Assembly: GCA_007694885.1 (NCBI GenBank)
Contig: REEW01000071.1
Coordinates: 1-42,651 of the forward strand
Reading direction: 5' to 3'
DNA: 42,651 nucleotides
Source: Wenzhouxiangella sp.
Lineage (GTDB): Bacteria; Pseudomonadota; Gammaproteobacteria; Xanthomonadales; Wenzhouxiangellaceae
The notes under the pieces were generated by a model. That model ran no database searches. It had not been told where the DNA came from and worked only from the letters and a program-made list of their open reading frames with translations. Position numbers and translations under genes: made by a program. Shown here piece by piece: positions 17,076 to 25,616 of the stretch. The stretch's first letter is position 1. Every line of letters starts with the position of its first letter.

Positions 17076-18113
17076 ATGGCCGCATCCGCCCCTGACACCA
17101 TTTGCCTGCTGCGCCTGTCGGCCCTGGGCGATGTCTGCAACACCGTGCCGCTGGCAAGAGCGCTGCAGCGTGCCTGGCCGGAAGCGAAGCTGACCTGGAT
17201 CATCGGCAAGGCCGAGCATCGTCTGGTCCGGGCCCTGCCGGGCATTGAATTCATTGTATTCGACAAGCGCGGCGGCTGGCCGGCCTGGCAATCCCTGTTG
17301 CGGGAGGTGCGGGGTCGCCGTTTCGATTTGCTGATTCATGCACAGGTGTCGGCCCGGGCCAACCTGCTGGCCGGCTGTGTCCGGGCGAAGCGTCGCCTGG
17401 GCTTTGATCGGCACAGAGCCCGCGAAGGCCATGGACTGGTCATCAACGAACGCATCCCGGCCGTGCCCTTCCAGCACCAGGCAGAGGCGTTGCTGTCGTT
17501 TGCCGACCACCTCGGTGCCGCGACCACGGGGATCGATCGCGCGTTGCCGGTTTCGGAACCGGCCCTGGCGTTTGCCCGCCGGCATCAGCCGCAGCCCCGA
17601 TCGGCGGTCCTGATCAGCCCGGCATCCAGCCACAGCCTGCGCAACTGGCACGCCGAGGGCTATGCCGACGTATCCGACTGGATCGTCCGATCGACCGGTC
17701 GGCCGGTCATGCTTGTCGGTGGTCCCAGCGACAGCGAACGCGCCCTGGGCGCGGAAATCCAGGAGCGAACGAAGTACCCCGTGGACAACCTGATTGGTCA
17801 GGACACGCTCGAGCAAGCGCTGGCCATGCTGCAGCGATCGGCCTGCCTGATCACTCCCGATGCCGGCCCGGCTCACTTTGCGGCAGCCATGGGAACCCCG
17901 GTGGTCGGGTTGTATGCGGCGACATGGTCACGGCGGTCCGGACCGCGGGGCAGCCTGCAGCACTGCGTCGACCGGTACGAGGAAGCAGCACGGAAATTTC
18001 TCGGCAAACGGCCGGAGCAGCTGCGCTGGGGGCGGCGCCTGGAGTACCCGGGCGTGATGAACCTGATCCGTGCGGATCAGGTTATCGATCGACTTTCACG
18101 CATTCTGCTCTGA
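17076..18113 (+). CDS. Glycosyltransferase family 9 (heptosyltransferase-like)
   Basis: 345 residues. The N-terminal LLRLSALGDVCNTVPLARAL is the conserved GT9 opening. The C-terminal half shows ISPASSHSLRNW, the MLVGGPSDSE nucleotide-sugar region, and LITPDAGPAHFAAAMGTPVVGLY, the GT9 donor-binding signature. Members add heptose (WaaC/F/Q) to the LPS core in the cytoplasm; which position this one modifies is not clear. There is no strong Shine-Dalgarno before ATG 17076. The divergent kdkA start is only 16 bp away. A strong terminator follows. Confidence 0.88.
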   Translation: MAASAPDTICLLRLSALGDVCNTVPLARALQRAWPEAKLTWIIGKAEHRLVRALPGIEFIVFDKRGGWPAWQSLLREVRGRRFDLLIHAQVSARANLLAGCVRAKRRLGFDRHRAREGHGLVINERIPAVPFQHQAEALLSFADHLGAATTGIDRALPVSEPALAFARRHQPQPRSAVLISPASSHSLRNWHAEGYADVSDWIVRSTGRPVMLVGGPSDSERALGAEIQERTKYPVDNLIGQDTLEQALAMLQRSACLITPDAGPAHFAAAMGTPVVGLYAATWSRRSGPRGSLQHCVDRYEEAARKFLGKRPEQLRWGRRLEYPGVMNLIRADQVIDRLSRILL

Positions 18114-18132
18114 GTCCTCCGGCCGAGCCGTG

Positions 18133-18157
18133 CCGGCCCGAAAGCGGGCCGGTTTTT
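18133..18157 (+). terminator. Terminator after the glycosyltransferase gene
   Basis: CCGGCCCG (18133-18140), AAAG loop, CGGGCCGG (18145-18152), then TTTTT. Perfect 8-bp GC stem. The T-run touches the stop codon of the convergent gene. Confidence 0.9.
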
Positions 18158-20483
18158 ACAAATCGCATTGCTCGTCCGCTTCGGTACCCGGCTCTACCTG
18201 CCGCCGGACCGTGACGGTGGCGGATGAAGTGGCTCCAAACGGATCGCTGATGGTGTAGCGGAACAGGTTGAAGCCGCTACAGGTAGCGCTGATCGTAAAC
18301 GAGATGGTGCCGTCGGCATTGATGACCGCTTCGGCCGGCGCGGGCGTCAGCAGGCTCACGCCGATGACTTCGATCGGATCCCCGTCCGGGTCGAAGTCAT
18401 TGGCGAGCACATCCACCACGATGGGCTCGCCGGGCGGACCGAAGGCCTCGTCCTCGACGGCCACCGGGGCGCGATTGGCGAAGATCACGTTGACCCGGAC
18501 GGTCGCTGTCGCCTCGCCGCCACGCCCATCGCTGATGGTGTAGGTGAAGCTGTCTTCGCCCGAGAACAGCTGGTCAGGCTGATAGCGCAGGAGATCCCCG
18601 GTCAGGCTCACCGTGCCGTTGGCCGGCTGATCGAACTGCACGATCTCCAGCGGATCGCCGTCCGGGTCGCTGTCGTTGGCAAGCACATCCACGTCGACGG
18701 CCTGCGTGCGCTGGGTGCTGACCGAAACGTCATTGGCGACCGGGGGTCGATTGGGACGCTCGACCTCGATCGATACGGTCGCCGTGTCCTGGCCGCCGAA
18801 GCCGTCATCCACGGTGTAGGTGAAGCTGTCGGTACCGGCAAACCCTGCCGCCGGCGTATACAGGATGACGTCACCGCTGATGACTGCCTGACCGTTGTCC
18901 GGGTTGGTCAGGCTCACGATCGTCAGTGCGTCCCCATCCGGGTCGGTATCGTTGACCAGGACATCGAACACGTTGTCGGTTGAATCGGTCTGTACAACAA
19001 ACTGATTGTCGTTGGCCGATGGCGGCTCATTGGCCAGCACGGTCTCGCCTTCAGTCACGGTTTCGGTGACTTCCTGGTAGCGATAGGTGTCGACCACGCG
19101 CTTGTGCTCGACCGGGTTACGCAAGGCCCGGCGAATCCAGGGGGCTTCGGTCGCAATCTCGACCTGGCGCATCTCGGTGATCGGCCCTTCCGGACTGACC
19201 CGGACGCGCTCGGTGGTCGGGCGTTCGGTCACGAAGGTGATCTCCACGCGTCGGTTGCGGCTGCGGTTCTCTTCCGAATCGTTCGGGTAACGCGGCTCGT
19301 TCTCGCCCCGTCCTGCCCATTCGATTTCCTCTTCGCCGATGCCGGCACCGATGAGGTAGTCGACGACCGATTTCGCCCTGCGCTCGCTCAAACCCTGGTT
19401 ATAGCGTGCCGGACCCAGATCGCAGGTGTGACCGACCACGCGGATTTCTCCGACCAGGCCGCCTTCACGCAGGGCGTCGACCAGCTCGGTAAGGGTTTCG
19501 CGAGCCGCCGGCCGCAGCTCGGAACTGTCGAAGTCGAAGGTGGCCCGATCCGACAGAGTGACCTCGGTCGCGGTGGCCCGCTCCTCGTAGCGAGGCTCCG
19601 GCATGACTTCCACGGCCTGCTCACGAAACTCGCGGACCGGACGATAGTGACGGCCGAAACTGTAGCCGTAGACCAGGGTGGCACGGAGGTCATTGCGGTC
19701 TTCGACCAGGGGTCCGCGCTTGGCGGCCCAGCCGGTGCGCAGGGACAGGCTGTGGGGCGTGTCGGCGAAGAACCGGTCCATGGTGAACGAGGCAGTGGTC
19801 TGGGAGTTGCCGAAATCGCCCTTTTCGTAGTCGAAACCGCCCTGAAGCCGCAGCAGCTGATCATCGTAGTAGCGCCCGGCGCGCAGACCCACACCCCAGT
19901 CGTAGGGTTTTTCAAACAGTTCCGTGACCCGCTCGAGCTGGTCGATGCGGGTGAAATCTCGGCCGTCGATCTGGCCGCGCACCATCACGTCACTCAGATC
20001 GACGGCGCGATTGACCAGGCGCTCATCGCTCAGCGCGCGCATGCCGTAGGTGCCGATGAACCAGTCACGCCGTTCATAACCGATCCCGAAGGTGAGCTTG
20101 CGATCGTCGTTCTGGTTCTGATCGGCGGCCATGAACAGCTTGGCGACGCGACCATCGGTGTAAACCGGCCCGTCCGGCCCCTGCTCGGACGTCCCGGAAA
20201 ACAGCCAGTGATAGTTGAGCTTGACGCCACCGGCGCCCTTGCGCCCCATCCAGCCCTCACCGATCACGGCCGTCGTCGGACTCTCGGCAAACGTTGCCAT
20301 GAATTCGCCGATGATGTCGAATTCGGTGTCCACGCCTACGCCGATGCGGTAGCGGTCGCCGGCAAACGTCAGCGTCGGCGACTGATTCAAGGAACGGACT
20401 TCGTTTTCCTCGTTGACATCGGCTGCGGCACCGCCTAGCCCGATGCCCGCTATCAATGCAGCCAAAGCAATTTTTCTCAACAT
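18156..20483 (-). CDS. Large OmpA-domain protein with three C-terminal cadherin-like (Big_9/VCBS-type) repeats
   Basis: 775 residues from ATG 20483, with GAGGG 6 nt upstream. A signal peptide (1-22, ending GGAAA) leads into about 280 residues with barrel-like alternation (SLSLRTGWAAKRG). An OmpA-like peptidoglycan-binding domain follows at about 310-425 (TFDFDSSELRPAA, YNQGLSERRAKSVV, NRRVEITF), with GHTCDLG near 349. After a linker come three repeats of about 93 residues, each with a calcium-type NDxDPDGD loop (about 507, 600, 693) and DSFTYT or LFRYTI strands. Such repeats are usually extracellular, whereas an OmpA domain sits in the periplasm, so the order is odd. Two late Cys (ATCSGF, EQCDL) could pair. 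A start at 20576 is also open but lacks a signal peptide at its N-terminus. It lies downstream of the DUF6165-like gene. Confidence 0.85.
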   Translation of the reverse strand: MLRKIALAALIAGIGLGGAAADVNEENEVRSLNQSPTLTFAGDRYRIGVGVDTEFDIIGEFMATFAESPTTAVIGEGWMGRKGAGGVKLNYHWLFSGTSEQGPDGPVYTDGRVAKLFMAADQNQNDDRKLTFGIGYERRDWFIGTYGMRALSDERLVNRAVDLSDVMVRGQIDGRDFTRIDQLERVTELFEKPYDWGVGLRAGRYYDDQLLRLQGGFDYEKGDFGNSQTTASFTMDRFFADTPHSLSLRTGWAAKRGPLVEDRNDLRATLVYGYSFGRHYRPVREFREQAVEVMPEPRYEERATATEVTLSDRATFDFDSSELRPAARETLTELVDALREGGLVGEIRVVGHTCDLGPARYNQGLSERRAKSVVDYLIGAGIGEEEIEWAGRGENEPRYPNDSEENRSRNRRVEITFVTERPTTERVRVSPEGPITEMRQVEIATEAPWIRRALRNPVEHKRVVDTYRYQEVTETVTEGETVLANEPPSANDNQFVVQTDSTDNVFDVLVNDTDPDGDALTIVSLTNPDNGQAVISGDVILYTPAAGFAGTDSFTYTVDDGFGGQDTATVSIEVERPNRPPVANDVSVSTQRTQAVDVDVLANDSDPDGDPLEIVQFDQPANGTVSLTGDLLRYQPDQLFSGEDSFTYTISDGRGGEATATVRVNVIFANRAPVAVEDEAFGPPGEPIVVDVLANDFDPDGDPIEVIGVSLLTPAPAEAVINADGTISFTISATCSGFNLFRYTISDPFGATSSATVTVRRQVEPGTEADEQCDL

Positions 20484-20572
20484 GTCATGCCCTCTGAACC
20501 CTGGATTTTCAACTGTTGCGGAACAGTGTAGCAATAACGCAGTACACCAACGAGGTTTCAACCGTGGCATGG

Positions 20573-20968
20573 TCATCCCGGGCGGTAGTCACGGTAGGAT
20601 TTTTCTTCAACGATCTCAGAACCCAGCGCCAGATTGATGGCCTTCTTGAGCCCGGCACGCTCATCGTTGACCACGTAGACAGAGCGTGCCAGTTCAATGA
20701 AACGGTCACCGAAACGCCGGTTTCGCTCCTCTTCGCGAATCGCGTCCTCGATTTCCCACAGCTTTTCATTGACCGCCTTGAGCTGTTTTCGCAGCAGGAC
20801 GATCTCGTCGGTCTCCAGCCCGGACTGGTTCCAGACATGACCAAGCAACTCGCGCTCGCGCTGCACGTTGACCAGTTTTTCGGAATCGGTCATGCGCTCG
20901 GCCTTGATGTCGAGAATGGAGAGCTTGTCCAACAGCTCACCGGGCGAAACGGGGGTCAGCAACTGCAT
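20573..20968 (-). CDS. DUF6165-like small helical protein
   Basis: 131 residues, almost wholly helical and charged. The opening VSPGELLDKLSILDIKAERM, followed by KLVNVQRERELL and a final ARSVYVVNDERAGLKKAINLALGS, resembles DUF6165 proteins, small cytoplasmic proteins of unknown function that I recall near glycosyltransferase genes. The family call is by pattern only. It lies upstream of the OmpA/cadherin gene on the same strand and close to kdkA and the GT9 gene, so a link to envelope polysaccharide is possible but unproven. Confidence 0.6.
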   Translation of the reverse strand: MQLLTPVSPGELLDKLSILDIKAERMTDSEKLVNVQRERELLGHVWNQSGLETDEIVLLRKQLKAVNEKLWEIEDAIREEERNRRFGDRFIELARSVYVVNDERAGLKKAINLALGSEIVEEKSYRDYRPG

Positions 20969-21054
20969 GCTTCGTTCTCCTCGATTGAATCGGATTCGTG
21001 CCCGTCGCCCGACTCGTTCGGCGACAAGGCGGCCCGGCGGATGACCTCCAGGTC

Positions 21055-21084
21055 AAAAAAAAGCCGCCCGGGGAGCCGGACGGC
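21055..21084 (-). terminator. pnp terminator
   Basis: On the minus strand a 9-bp stem GCCGTCCGG/CCGGGCGGC (one G-T pair, 4-base loop) is followed by eight T (forward A-run 21055-21062). It lies 40 bp after the pnp stop codon. Confidence 0.9.
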
Positions 21085-21123
21085 TTGTTGTCGCGAACGC
21101 AGCCGGAACCATCCGGCGCGCGA

Positions 21124-23220
21124 TCAGTCCTGGTTCTCGTTCAGCGCCTTCATGCTCAGGCGAATCCGGCCCTGCTTGTCCACTTCCAGCACCTTGACCT
21201 TGACCTTGTCGCCTTCGGCCAGTTCGTCGGTGACGTTCTCGACGCGCTTATCGGAAATCTGGGAGATGTGAACCAGACCGTCCTTGCCCGGCAGAATGGT
21301 CACGAAGGCACCAAAGTTCATGATCTTGGTGACGGTCCCCTCGTAAACGGCGCCTACCTCAACGTCTGCGGTGATCTGCTCGATGCGCTTGCGCGCCTCG
21401 TCCGCGGCGGCCTGGTTGACCGAGGCGATGGTCACGGTGCCGTCGTCCTGGATGTCGATCTGGGTTCCCGTTTCCTCGGTGATGGCGCGGATCGTCGATC
21501 CACCCTTGCCGATCACATCGCGGATCTTGTCCGGATGGACCTTCATGGTGAACAGGCGCGGCGCGTACTGGCTCATCTCCGAGCGTGCCGTACCGATGAT
21601 CTCGTTCATCTGGCCCAGGATGTGGGTACGCCCCTCTCGGGCCTGGCTCAGGGCCACGCGCATGATCTCCTGGGTGATGCCGTCGATCTTGATGTCCATC
21701 TGCAGGGCGGTTACACCCTCGTCGGTTCCGGCCACCTTGAAATCCATGTCGCCGAGGTGATCCTCGTCACCGAGGATATCGGTCAGCACGGCAAAGCGAT
21801 CCCCGTCCTTGATCAGGCCCATGGCAATACCGGCCACCGGCGCCTTGATCGGCACCCCGGCATCCATCAGCGCCAGCGAACCGCCGCAGACCGTGGCCAT
21901 GGAACTCGAGCCATTGGACTCGGTGATTTCGGCAACAACACGAATCACGTACGGGAAATCCTCGGCCTTGGGAATCACGGCCAGCAGGGCTCGCTTGGCG
22001 AGGCGACCATGACCGATCTCGCGCCGCTTGGGGCCGAGCATGAAACTGGTCTCGCCGACGCAGAACGGCGGGAAGTTGTAGTGGAGCATGAAGTGCTCCT
22101 TGTACTCGCCTTCGATCGCGTCGATGATCTGGGCATCGCGCCCGGTACCCAGGGTGGTCACGACCATGGCCTGGGTTTCACCGCGGGTGAACAGGGCCGA
22201 GCCGTGGGTACGCGGGAATACGCCCACGTGCATATCGAGCGGGCGCACGGTGGTCAGGTCGCGACCGTCGATGCGCGGGTTGCCCGACAGAATGCGATCG
22301 CGCACCAGGTCTTTTTCCAGCTTGCCGAAGGCTTCCTTGATTTCGTCGACTTCGGGCACGTTCTCCGCGCCTTCCGGGCAGAGTTGCCCGATCACCTTGT
22401 GGCGCAATGCGCTGGTGGCGTCCCGGCGCTCCATCTTGTCGGTAATCGCATACGCCTCGGTCAGCCCGGTCCTGGCCAGCTCGGCAACCTTGTCGGCCAG
22501 TCCGGCCGGTTTTTCGGGCGCCTGCCAGTCCCACTGCGGCTTGCCGGCCTCGGCGGCAAGCTCCGCGATGGCCTGGATGGCGGTCTGCATCTGCTCATGC
22601 CCAAAGGTCACCGCGCCCAGCATCTCGTCTTCGCTGAGCAGGTCGGCCTCGGACTCGACCATCAGAACGGCCTTGGAAGTACCGGCAACGACCAGGTCCA
22701 GGCGCGAATCATCGAGCTGGGTCTGGGTGGGGTTGAGGACGTATTCGCCATCGATGAAACCGACCCGGCAAGCGCCGATCGGACCGTCGAACGGCAGCCC
22801 GGCCAGGGTGACCGCAGCCGATGCACCAATCAGCGAGGGAATATCGCCGTCCACTTCGGGATTCGACGACATCACCGTGGCGATGACCTGGGTTTCGTTC
22901 ATGAACCCGTCAGCAAACAGCGGGCGCAGCGGTCGGTCGATCAGGCGCGAAGTCAGCGTCTCCTTTTCGGTCGGACGGCCTTCGCGCTTGAAGAAACCGC
23001 CGGGAATGCGGCCGGCCGAATAGAATTTTTCCTGGTAATTGCAGGTCAGCGGGAAAAAATGCTGGCCCGGCTTGACTTCTTTCCGCGCCACGGCGGTGAC
23101 CAGTACCACGGTGTCGGCCATGGTGACCAGAACCGCACCGTCGGCCTGACGGGCAACGTGTCCTGTTTCCAGGGTGACGTCATGCTCGCCGTACTTGAAG
23201 GTCTTGGTAAACTTTTTCAC
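21124..23220 (-). CDS. pnp: Polynucleotide phosphorylase
   Basis: 698 residues from GTG 23220, preceded by GGAG 8 nt upstream; the frame is open to 23253 but [20 protein letters not shown] aligns with the known N-terminus. Two RNase PH-like domains come first (first half [18 protein letters not shown]; second half [16 protein letters not shown] and [16 protein letters not shown]), then a KH domain ([15 protein letters not shown]) and an S1 domain ([18 protein letters not shown]...LVHISQIS). It is the 3'-5' phosphorolytic exoribonuclease of the RNA degradosome. It follows rpsO as in most gammaproteobacteria, with a long hairpin between them. Confidence 0.97.
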   Translation of the reverse strand: MKKFTKTFKYGEHDVTLETGHVARQADGAVLVTMADTVVLVTAVARKEVKPGQHFFPLTCNYQEKFYSAGRIPGGFFKREGRPTEKETLTSRLIDRPLRPLFADGFMNETQVIATVMSSNPEVDGDIPSLIGASAAVTLAGLPFDGPIGACRVGFIDGEYVLNPTQTQLDDSRLDLVVAGTSKAVLMVESEADLLSEDEMLGAVTFGHEQMQTAIQAIAELAAEAGKPQWDWQAPEKPAGLADKVAELARTGLTEAYAITDKMERRDATSALRHKVIGQLCPEGAENVPEVDEIKEAFGKLEKDLVRDRILSGNPRIDGRDLTTVRPLDMHVGVFPRTHGSALFTRGETQAMVVTTLGTGRDAQIIDAIEGEYKEHFMLHYNFPPFCVGETSFMLGPKRREIGHGRLAKRALLAVIPKAEDFPYVIRVVAEITESNGSSSMATVCGGSLALMDAGVPIKAPVAGIAMGLIKDGDRFAVLTDILGDEDHLGDMDFKVAGTDEGVTALQMDIKIDGITQEIMRVALSQAREGRTHILGQMNEIIGTARSEMSQYAPRLFTMKVHPDKIRDVIGKGGSTIRAITEETGTQIDIQDDGTVTIASVNQAAADEARKRIEQITADVEVGAVYEGTVTKIMNFGAFVTILPGKDGLVHISQISDKRVENVTDELAEGDKVKVKVLEVDKQGRIRLSMKALNENQD

Positions 23221-23248
23221 TACTTCATCTCCACTTTTCGCAATGCAA

Positions 23249-23285
23249 AACACCCCGGATCAGCCATGCAAGCCGCCGGGGTGTT
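23249..23285 (-). promoter_or_regulatory. Hairpin between rpsO and pnp (attenuator or processing site)
   Basis: On the minus strand AACACCCCGG pairs perfectly with CCGGGGTGTT (10 bp) across a 17-base loop and is followed by TT. It sits 29 nt after the rpsO stop and 28 nt before the pnp start. In E. coli this interval holds the rpsO terminator and the RNase III-cut hairpin by which PNPase represses its own message; this structure is the positional equivalent. Confidence 0.6.
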
Positions 23286-23313
23286 CAATTTCAATCGGAA
23301 AGCCCTGGAAGTC

Positions 23314-23583
23314 TTAACGACGCAGGCCCAGACGCTCGATCAGGTCACGATAGCGCTGGACATCCTTTTGCTTGACATAGTCAAGCAGGGAACGACGCTG
23401 GTTGACCAGTTTGAGCAGACCTCTGCGCGAGTGGTGATCCTTTTTGTGCGCTGCGAAGTGACCCTGCAGTTCCTGGATGCGCGCGGTCAGCAAGGCGACC
23501 TGCACTTCAGGAGACCCGGTATCGCCCTCGGCCAACTGGTGTTGCTTGACAACCTGCTGCTTCTGTTCTGCCGTCAATGACAT
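23314..23583 (-). CDS. rpsO: 30S ribosomal protein S15
   Basis: 89 residues, the standard length. The S15 signature is present: [49 protein letters not shown] and [13 protein letters not shown]15 binds the central domain of 16S rRNA early in 30S assembly. GGAGAG is well placed before ATG 23583. It is first in the rpsO-pnp operon. Confidence 0.98.
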   Translation of the reverse strand: MSLTAEQKQQVVKQHQLAEGDTGSPEVQVALLTARIQELQGHFAAHKKDHHSRRGLLKLVNQRRSLLDYVKQKDVQRYRDLIERLGLRR

Positions 23584-23615
23584 TAGTACGTACTCTCCAA
23601 AACGTCGGTGGGCAA

Positions 23616-23729
23616 CCGGGCTTTTTCAGAAAACCCCCTTGGATTCGGCGATTCGATAGAGGCTACCGGATCGCCGTCAAGCCGGGCTTTGTGCAAAAGC
23701 CTTGGGTTACCCCATGTGATCAAGCCCGG
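23616..23729. repeat. REP-like CCGGGCTTT repeat cluster upstream of rpsO
   Basis: 23616-23642 (CCGGGCTTTTTCAGAAAACC...) and 23682-23708 (CCGGGCTTTGTGCAAAAGCC...) are diverged copies of one element, and AAGCCCGG at 23722-23729 is an inverted end forming an 8-bp stem with 23682-23689. A third copy at 31872-31898 matches the first at 23 of 27 bases. The rest of the gap 23584-23844 shows only a promoter candidate. Confidence 0.5.
23653..23680 (-). promoter_or_regulatory. Candidate rpsO promoter
   Basis: On the minus strand TTGACG (23680-23675) and TATCGA (23658-23653) are separated by 16 bp, upstream of rpsO and between two REP-like copies. The hexamer match is moderate. Confidence 0.4.
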
Positions 23730-23844
23730 TATTGTAACCGCTGCAAACACCGCCTGACAAGAAAAATAGCGGCCGTCTTCTGAGGCCGGCCCGTGCTGCC
23801 GGGGCAAGCTACAATGCTTGAAGTCTCCCTACCCGAAAGCCCGC

Positions 23845-25452
23845 ATGACCCGGCTTGACAGTCAGATCAATCGCAAGGACGACGATTTCCGGCAGCGCTC
23901 CGACCACCATCGAGCGCTGGCCGAACAACTTCACGACCGCCTGGCAAGGGCCTCTCTGGGCGGACCGGAACGTTCGCGCCAGAAACACAGCGACCGCGGC
24001 AAGCTGCTGCCTCAGGATCGAGTCCGGCTGCTGCTGGACCCGGGCAGCCCTTTCCTGGAAATCGCGCCGCTGGCGGCCAACGGCCTCTACGGCGACGAAG
24101 CCCCCGGCGCCGGAATCATTGCCGGCATCGGCCGGGTCGCGGGTCGCGAGTGCATGATCGTGGCCAATGACGCCACGGTCAAGGGCGGAACGTATTACCC
24201 GCTGACGGTGAAAAAACACCTGCGCGCCCAGGAGATCGCCCTGGAAAACCACCTGCCCTGCCTGTACCTGGTCGACTCCGGCGGCGCCTTCCTCCCGCTG
24301 CAGGACGAGGTTTTCCCGGACCGCGACCACTTCGGTCGGATCTTCTACAACCAGGCCCGCCTGTCGGCCAACAACGTCCCGCAGATCGCGGTGGTCATGG
24401 GTTCGTGCACCGCCGGCGGTGCCTACGTGCCGGCGATGTGCGACGAGGCCGTCATCGTCCGGGAACAGGGCACCATCTTCCTCGGCGGTCCACCGCTGGT
24501 CAAGGCCGCCACCGGCGAGGAGGTCGACGCCGAAACCCTGGGCGGGGCGGACACCCATACCCGACTGTCCGGCGTCGCCGACCATTTCGCCGAGAACGAC
24601 ATCCATGCGCTGGCCATTGCGCGCGAGCTGGTCGCCCACCTCAATCGCCCGCCGCCGTCGGTTCTGCCCCGGGCCAATCCCGACGAGCCGGTCCATCCGA
24701 CCGAAGATCTGTACGGCATCCTGCCCACCGACACCCGCTATCCGTTCGAAGTGCGCGAAGTGATCGCCCGCCTGGTCGACGGCTCGGAGTTTTGCGAATT
24801 CAAGGCACGCTACGGCACCACCCTGGTGTGCGGTTTCGCCGCCATCCACGGCTACCCGGTCGGCATCGTGGCCAACAACGGCATCCTGTTTTCCGAGTCG
24901 GCCCTGAAAGGAGCCCACTTCATTCAGCTGTGCAATCAGCGCAACGTCCCGCTGGTGTTCCTGCAAAACATCACCGGCTTCATGGTCGGGAAAAAATACG
25001 AGCAGGCCGGCATTGCCAAGGACGGCGCCAAAATGGTCACCGCGGTGGCCTGCTCGCACGTACCCAGGTTTACGGTAGTGATCGGTGGCTCCTTCGGCGC
25101 CGGCAACTATGCCATGTGCGGCCGCGCCTACCAGCCCCGATTCCTGTGGACCTGGCCGAACGCGCGCATTTCGGTGATGGGCGGCGAACAGGCCGCCAGC
25201 GTACTGGCCACGGTCCGGCGCGATGCCATGGCCGCCCGCGGCGAGGACTGGCCGGCACAGCAGGAGGAATCCTTCAAGGCCCCGATTCGCGAGCAGTACG
25301 AGACCCAGGGCAACCCGTATTACGCCACCGCCCGGCTGTGGGACGACGGCATCATCGACCCCGCTGACACTCGCCGCGTGCTCGGCCTGGCCCTCGCGGT
25401 GGCCGCAAACGCACCGGTCGAGCCGGGACGCTTCGGGGTGTTTCGGATGTAG
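23845..25452 (+). CDS. liuB: Methylcrotonyl-CoA carboxylase carboxyltransferase (beta) subunit
   Basis: 535 residues from ATG 23845. It is a carboxyltransferase of the acyl-CoA carboxylase family. [36 protein letters not shown] and [17 protein letters not shown] are typical of the 3-methylcrotonyl-CoA enzyme, and the second half has [15 protein letters not shown] and [16 protein letters not shown]. It moves CO2 from biotin on LiuD to 3-methylcrotonyl-CoA in leucine and isovalerate breakdown. TACAAT at 23810-23815 could be a -10. A TTG at 23818 is a less likely start. The downstream partners liuC and liuD lie in order on the same strand. Confidence 0.93.
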   Translation: MTRLDSQINRKDDDFRQRSDHHRALAEQLHDRLARASLGGPERSRQKHSDRGKLLPQDRVRLLLDPGSPFLEIAPLAANGLYGDEAPGAGIIAGIGRVAGRECMIVANDATVKGGTYYPLTVKKHLRAQEIALENHLPCLYLVDSGGAFLPLQDEVFPDRDHFGRIFYNQARLSANNVPQIAVVMGSCTAGGAYVPAMCDEAVIVREQGTIFLGGPPLVKAATGEEVDAETLGGADTHTRLSGVADHFAENDIHALAIARELVAHLNRPPPSVLPRANPDEPVHPTEDLYGILPTDTRYPFEVREVIARLVDGSEFCEFKARYGTTLVCGFAAIHGYPVGIVANNGILFSESALKGAHFIQLCNQRNVPLVFLQNITGFMVGKKYEQAGIAKDGAKMVTAVACSHVPRFTVVIGGSFGAGNYAMCGRAYQPRFLWTWPNARISVMGGEQAASVLATVRRDAMAARGEDWPAQQEESFKAPIREQYETQGNPYYATARLWDDGIIDPADTRRVLGLALAVAANAPVEPGRFGVFRM

Positions 25453-25459
25453 GGTGAAA

Positions 25460-25578
25460 GGGGTCAGGGATCAGGGGTCAGAGATCAGAGCGCATCGGGG
25501 TAGACTTTTGGCACTGGTTCCAAATCATCAGGTGGGCATTGAATTCCCTGACCCCTAGTCTCTGACCCCTGACCCCTC
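25460..25578. repeat. Inverted-repeat element built of GGGGTCAG units in the liuB-liuC gap
   Basis: The left arm (25460-25490) has two GGGGTCAG units plus GGGATCAG- and AGATCAG-type variants. The right arm (25546-25578) carries the same units in reverse complement (CTGACCCC three times). About 55 bp of unique sequence lies between. A separate perfect hairpin GCCCCG-AAGA-CGGGGC follows at 25581-25596. This is a non-coding REP/MITE-like insertion. Confidence 0.75.
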
Positions 25579-25616
25579 AAGCCCCGAAGACGGGGCGTGA
25601 TTCAGAGCGAACGTAC

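Noticed and set aside
20998-23580. 860-codon open frame on the plus strand across pnp and rpsO
   Set aside because: Antisense shadow of two unmistakable genes; composition rich in His, Gln and Gly as expected from the reverse of GC-rich coding DNA.
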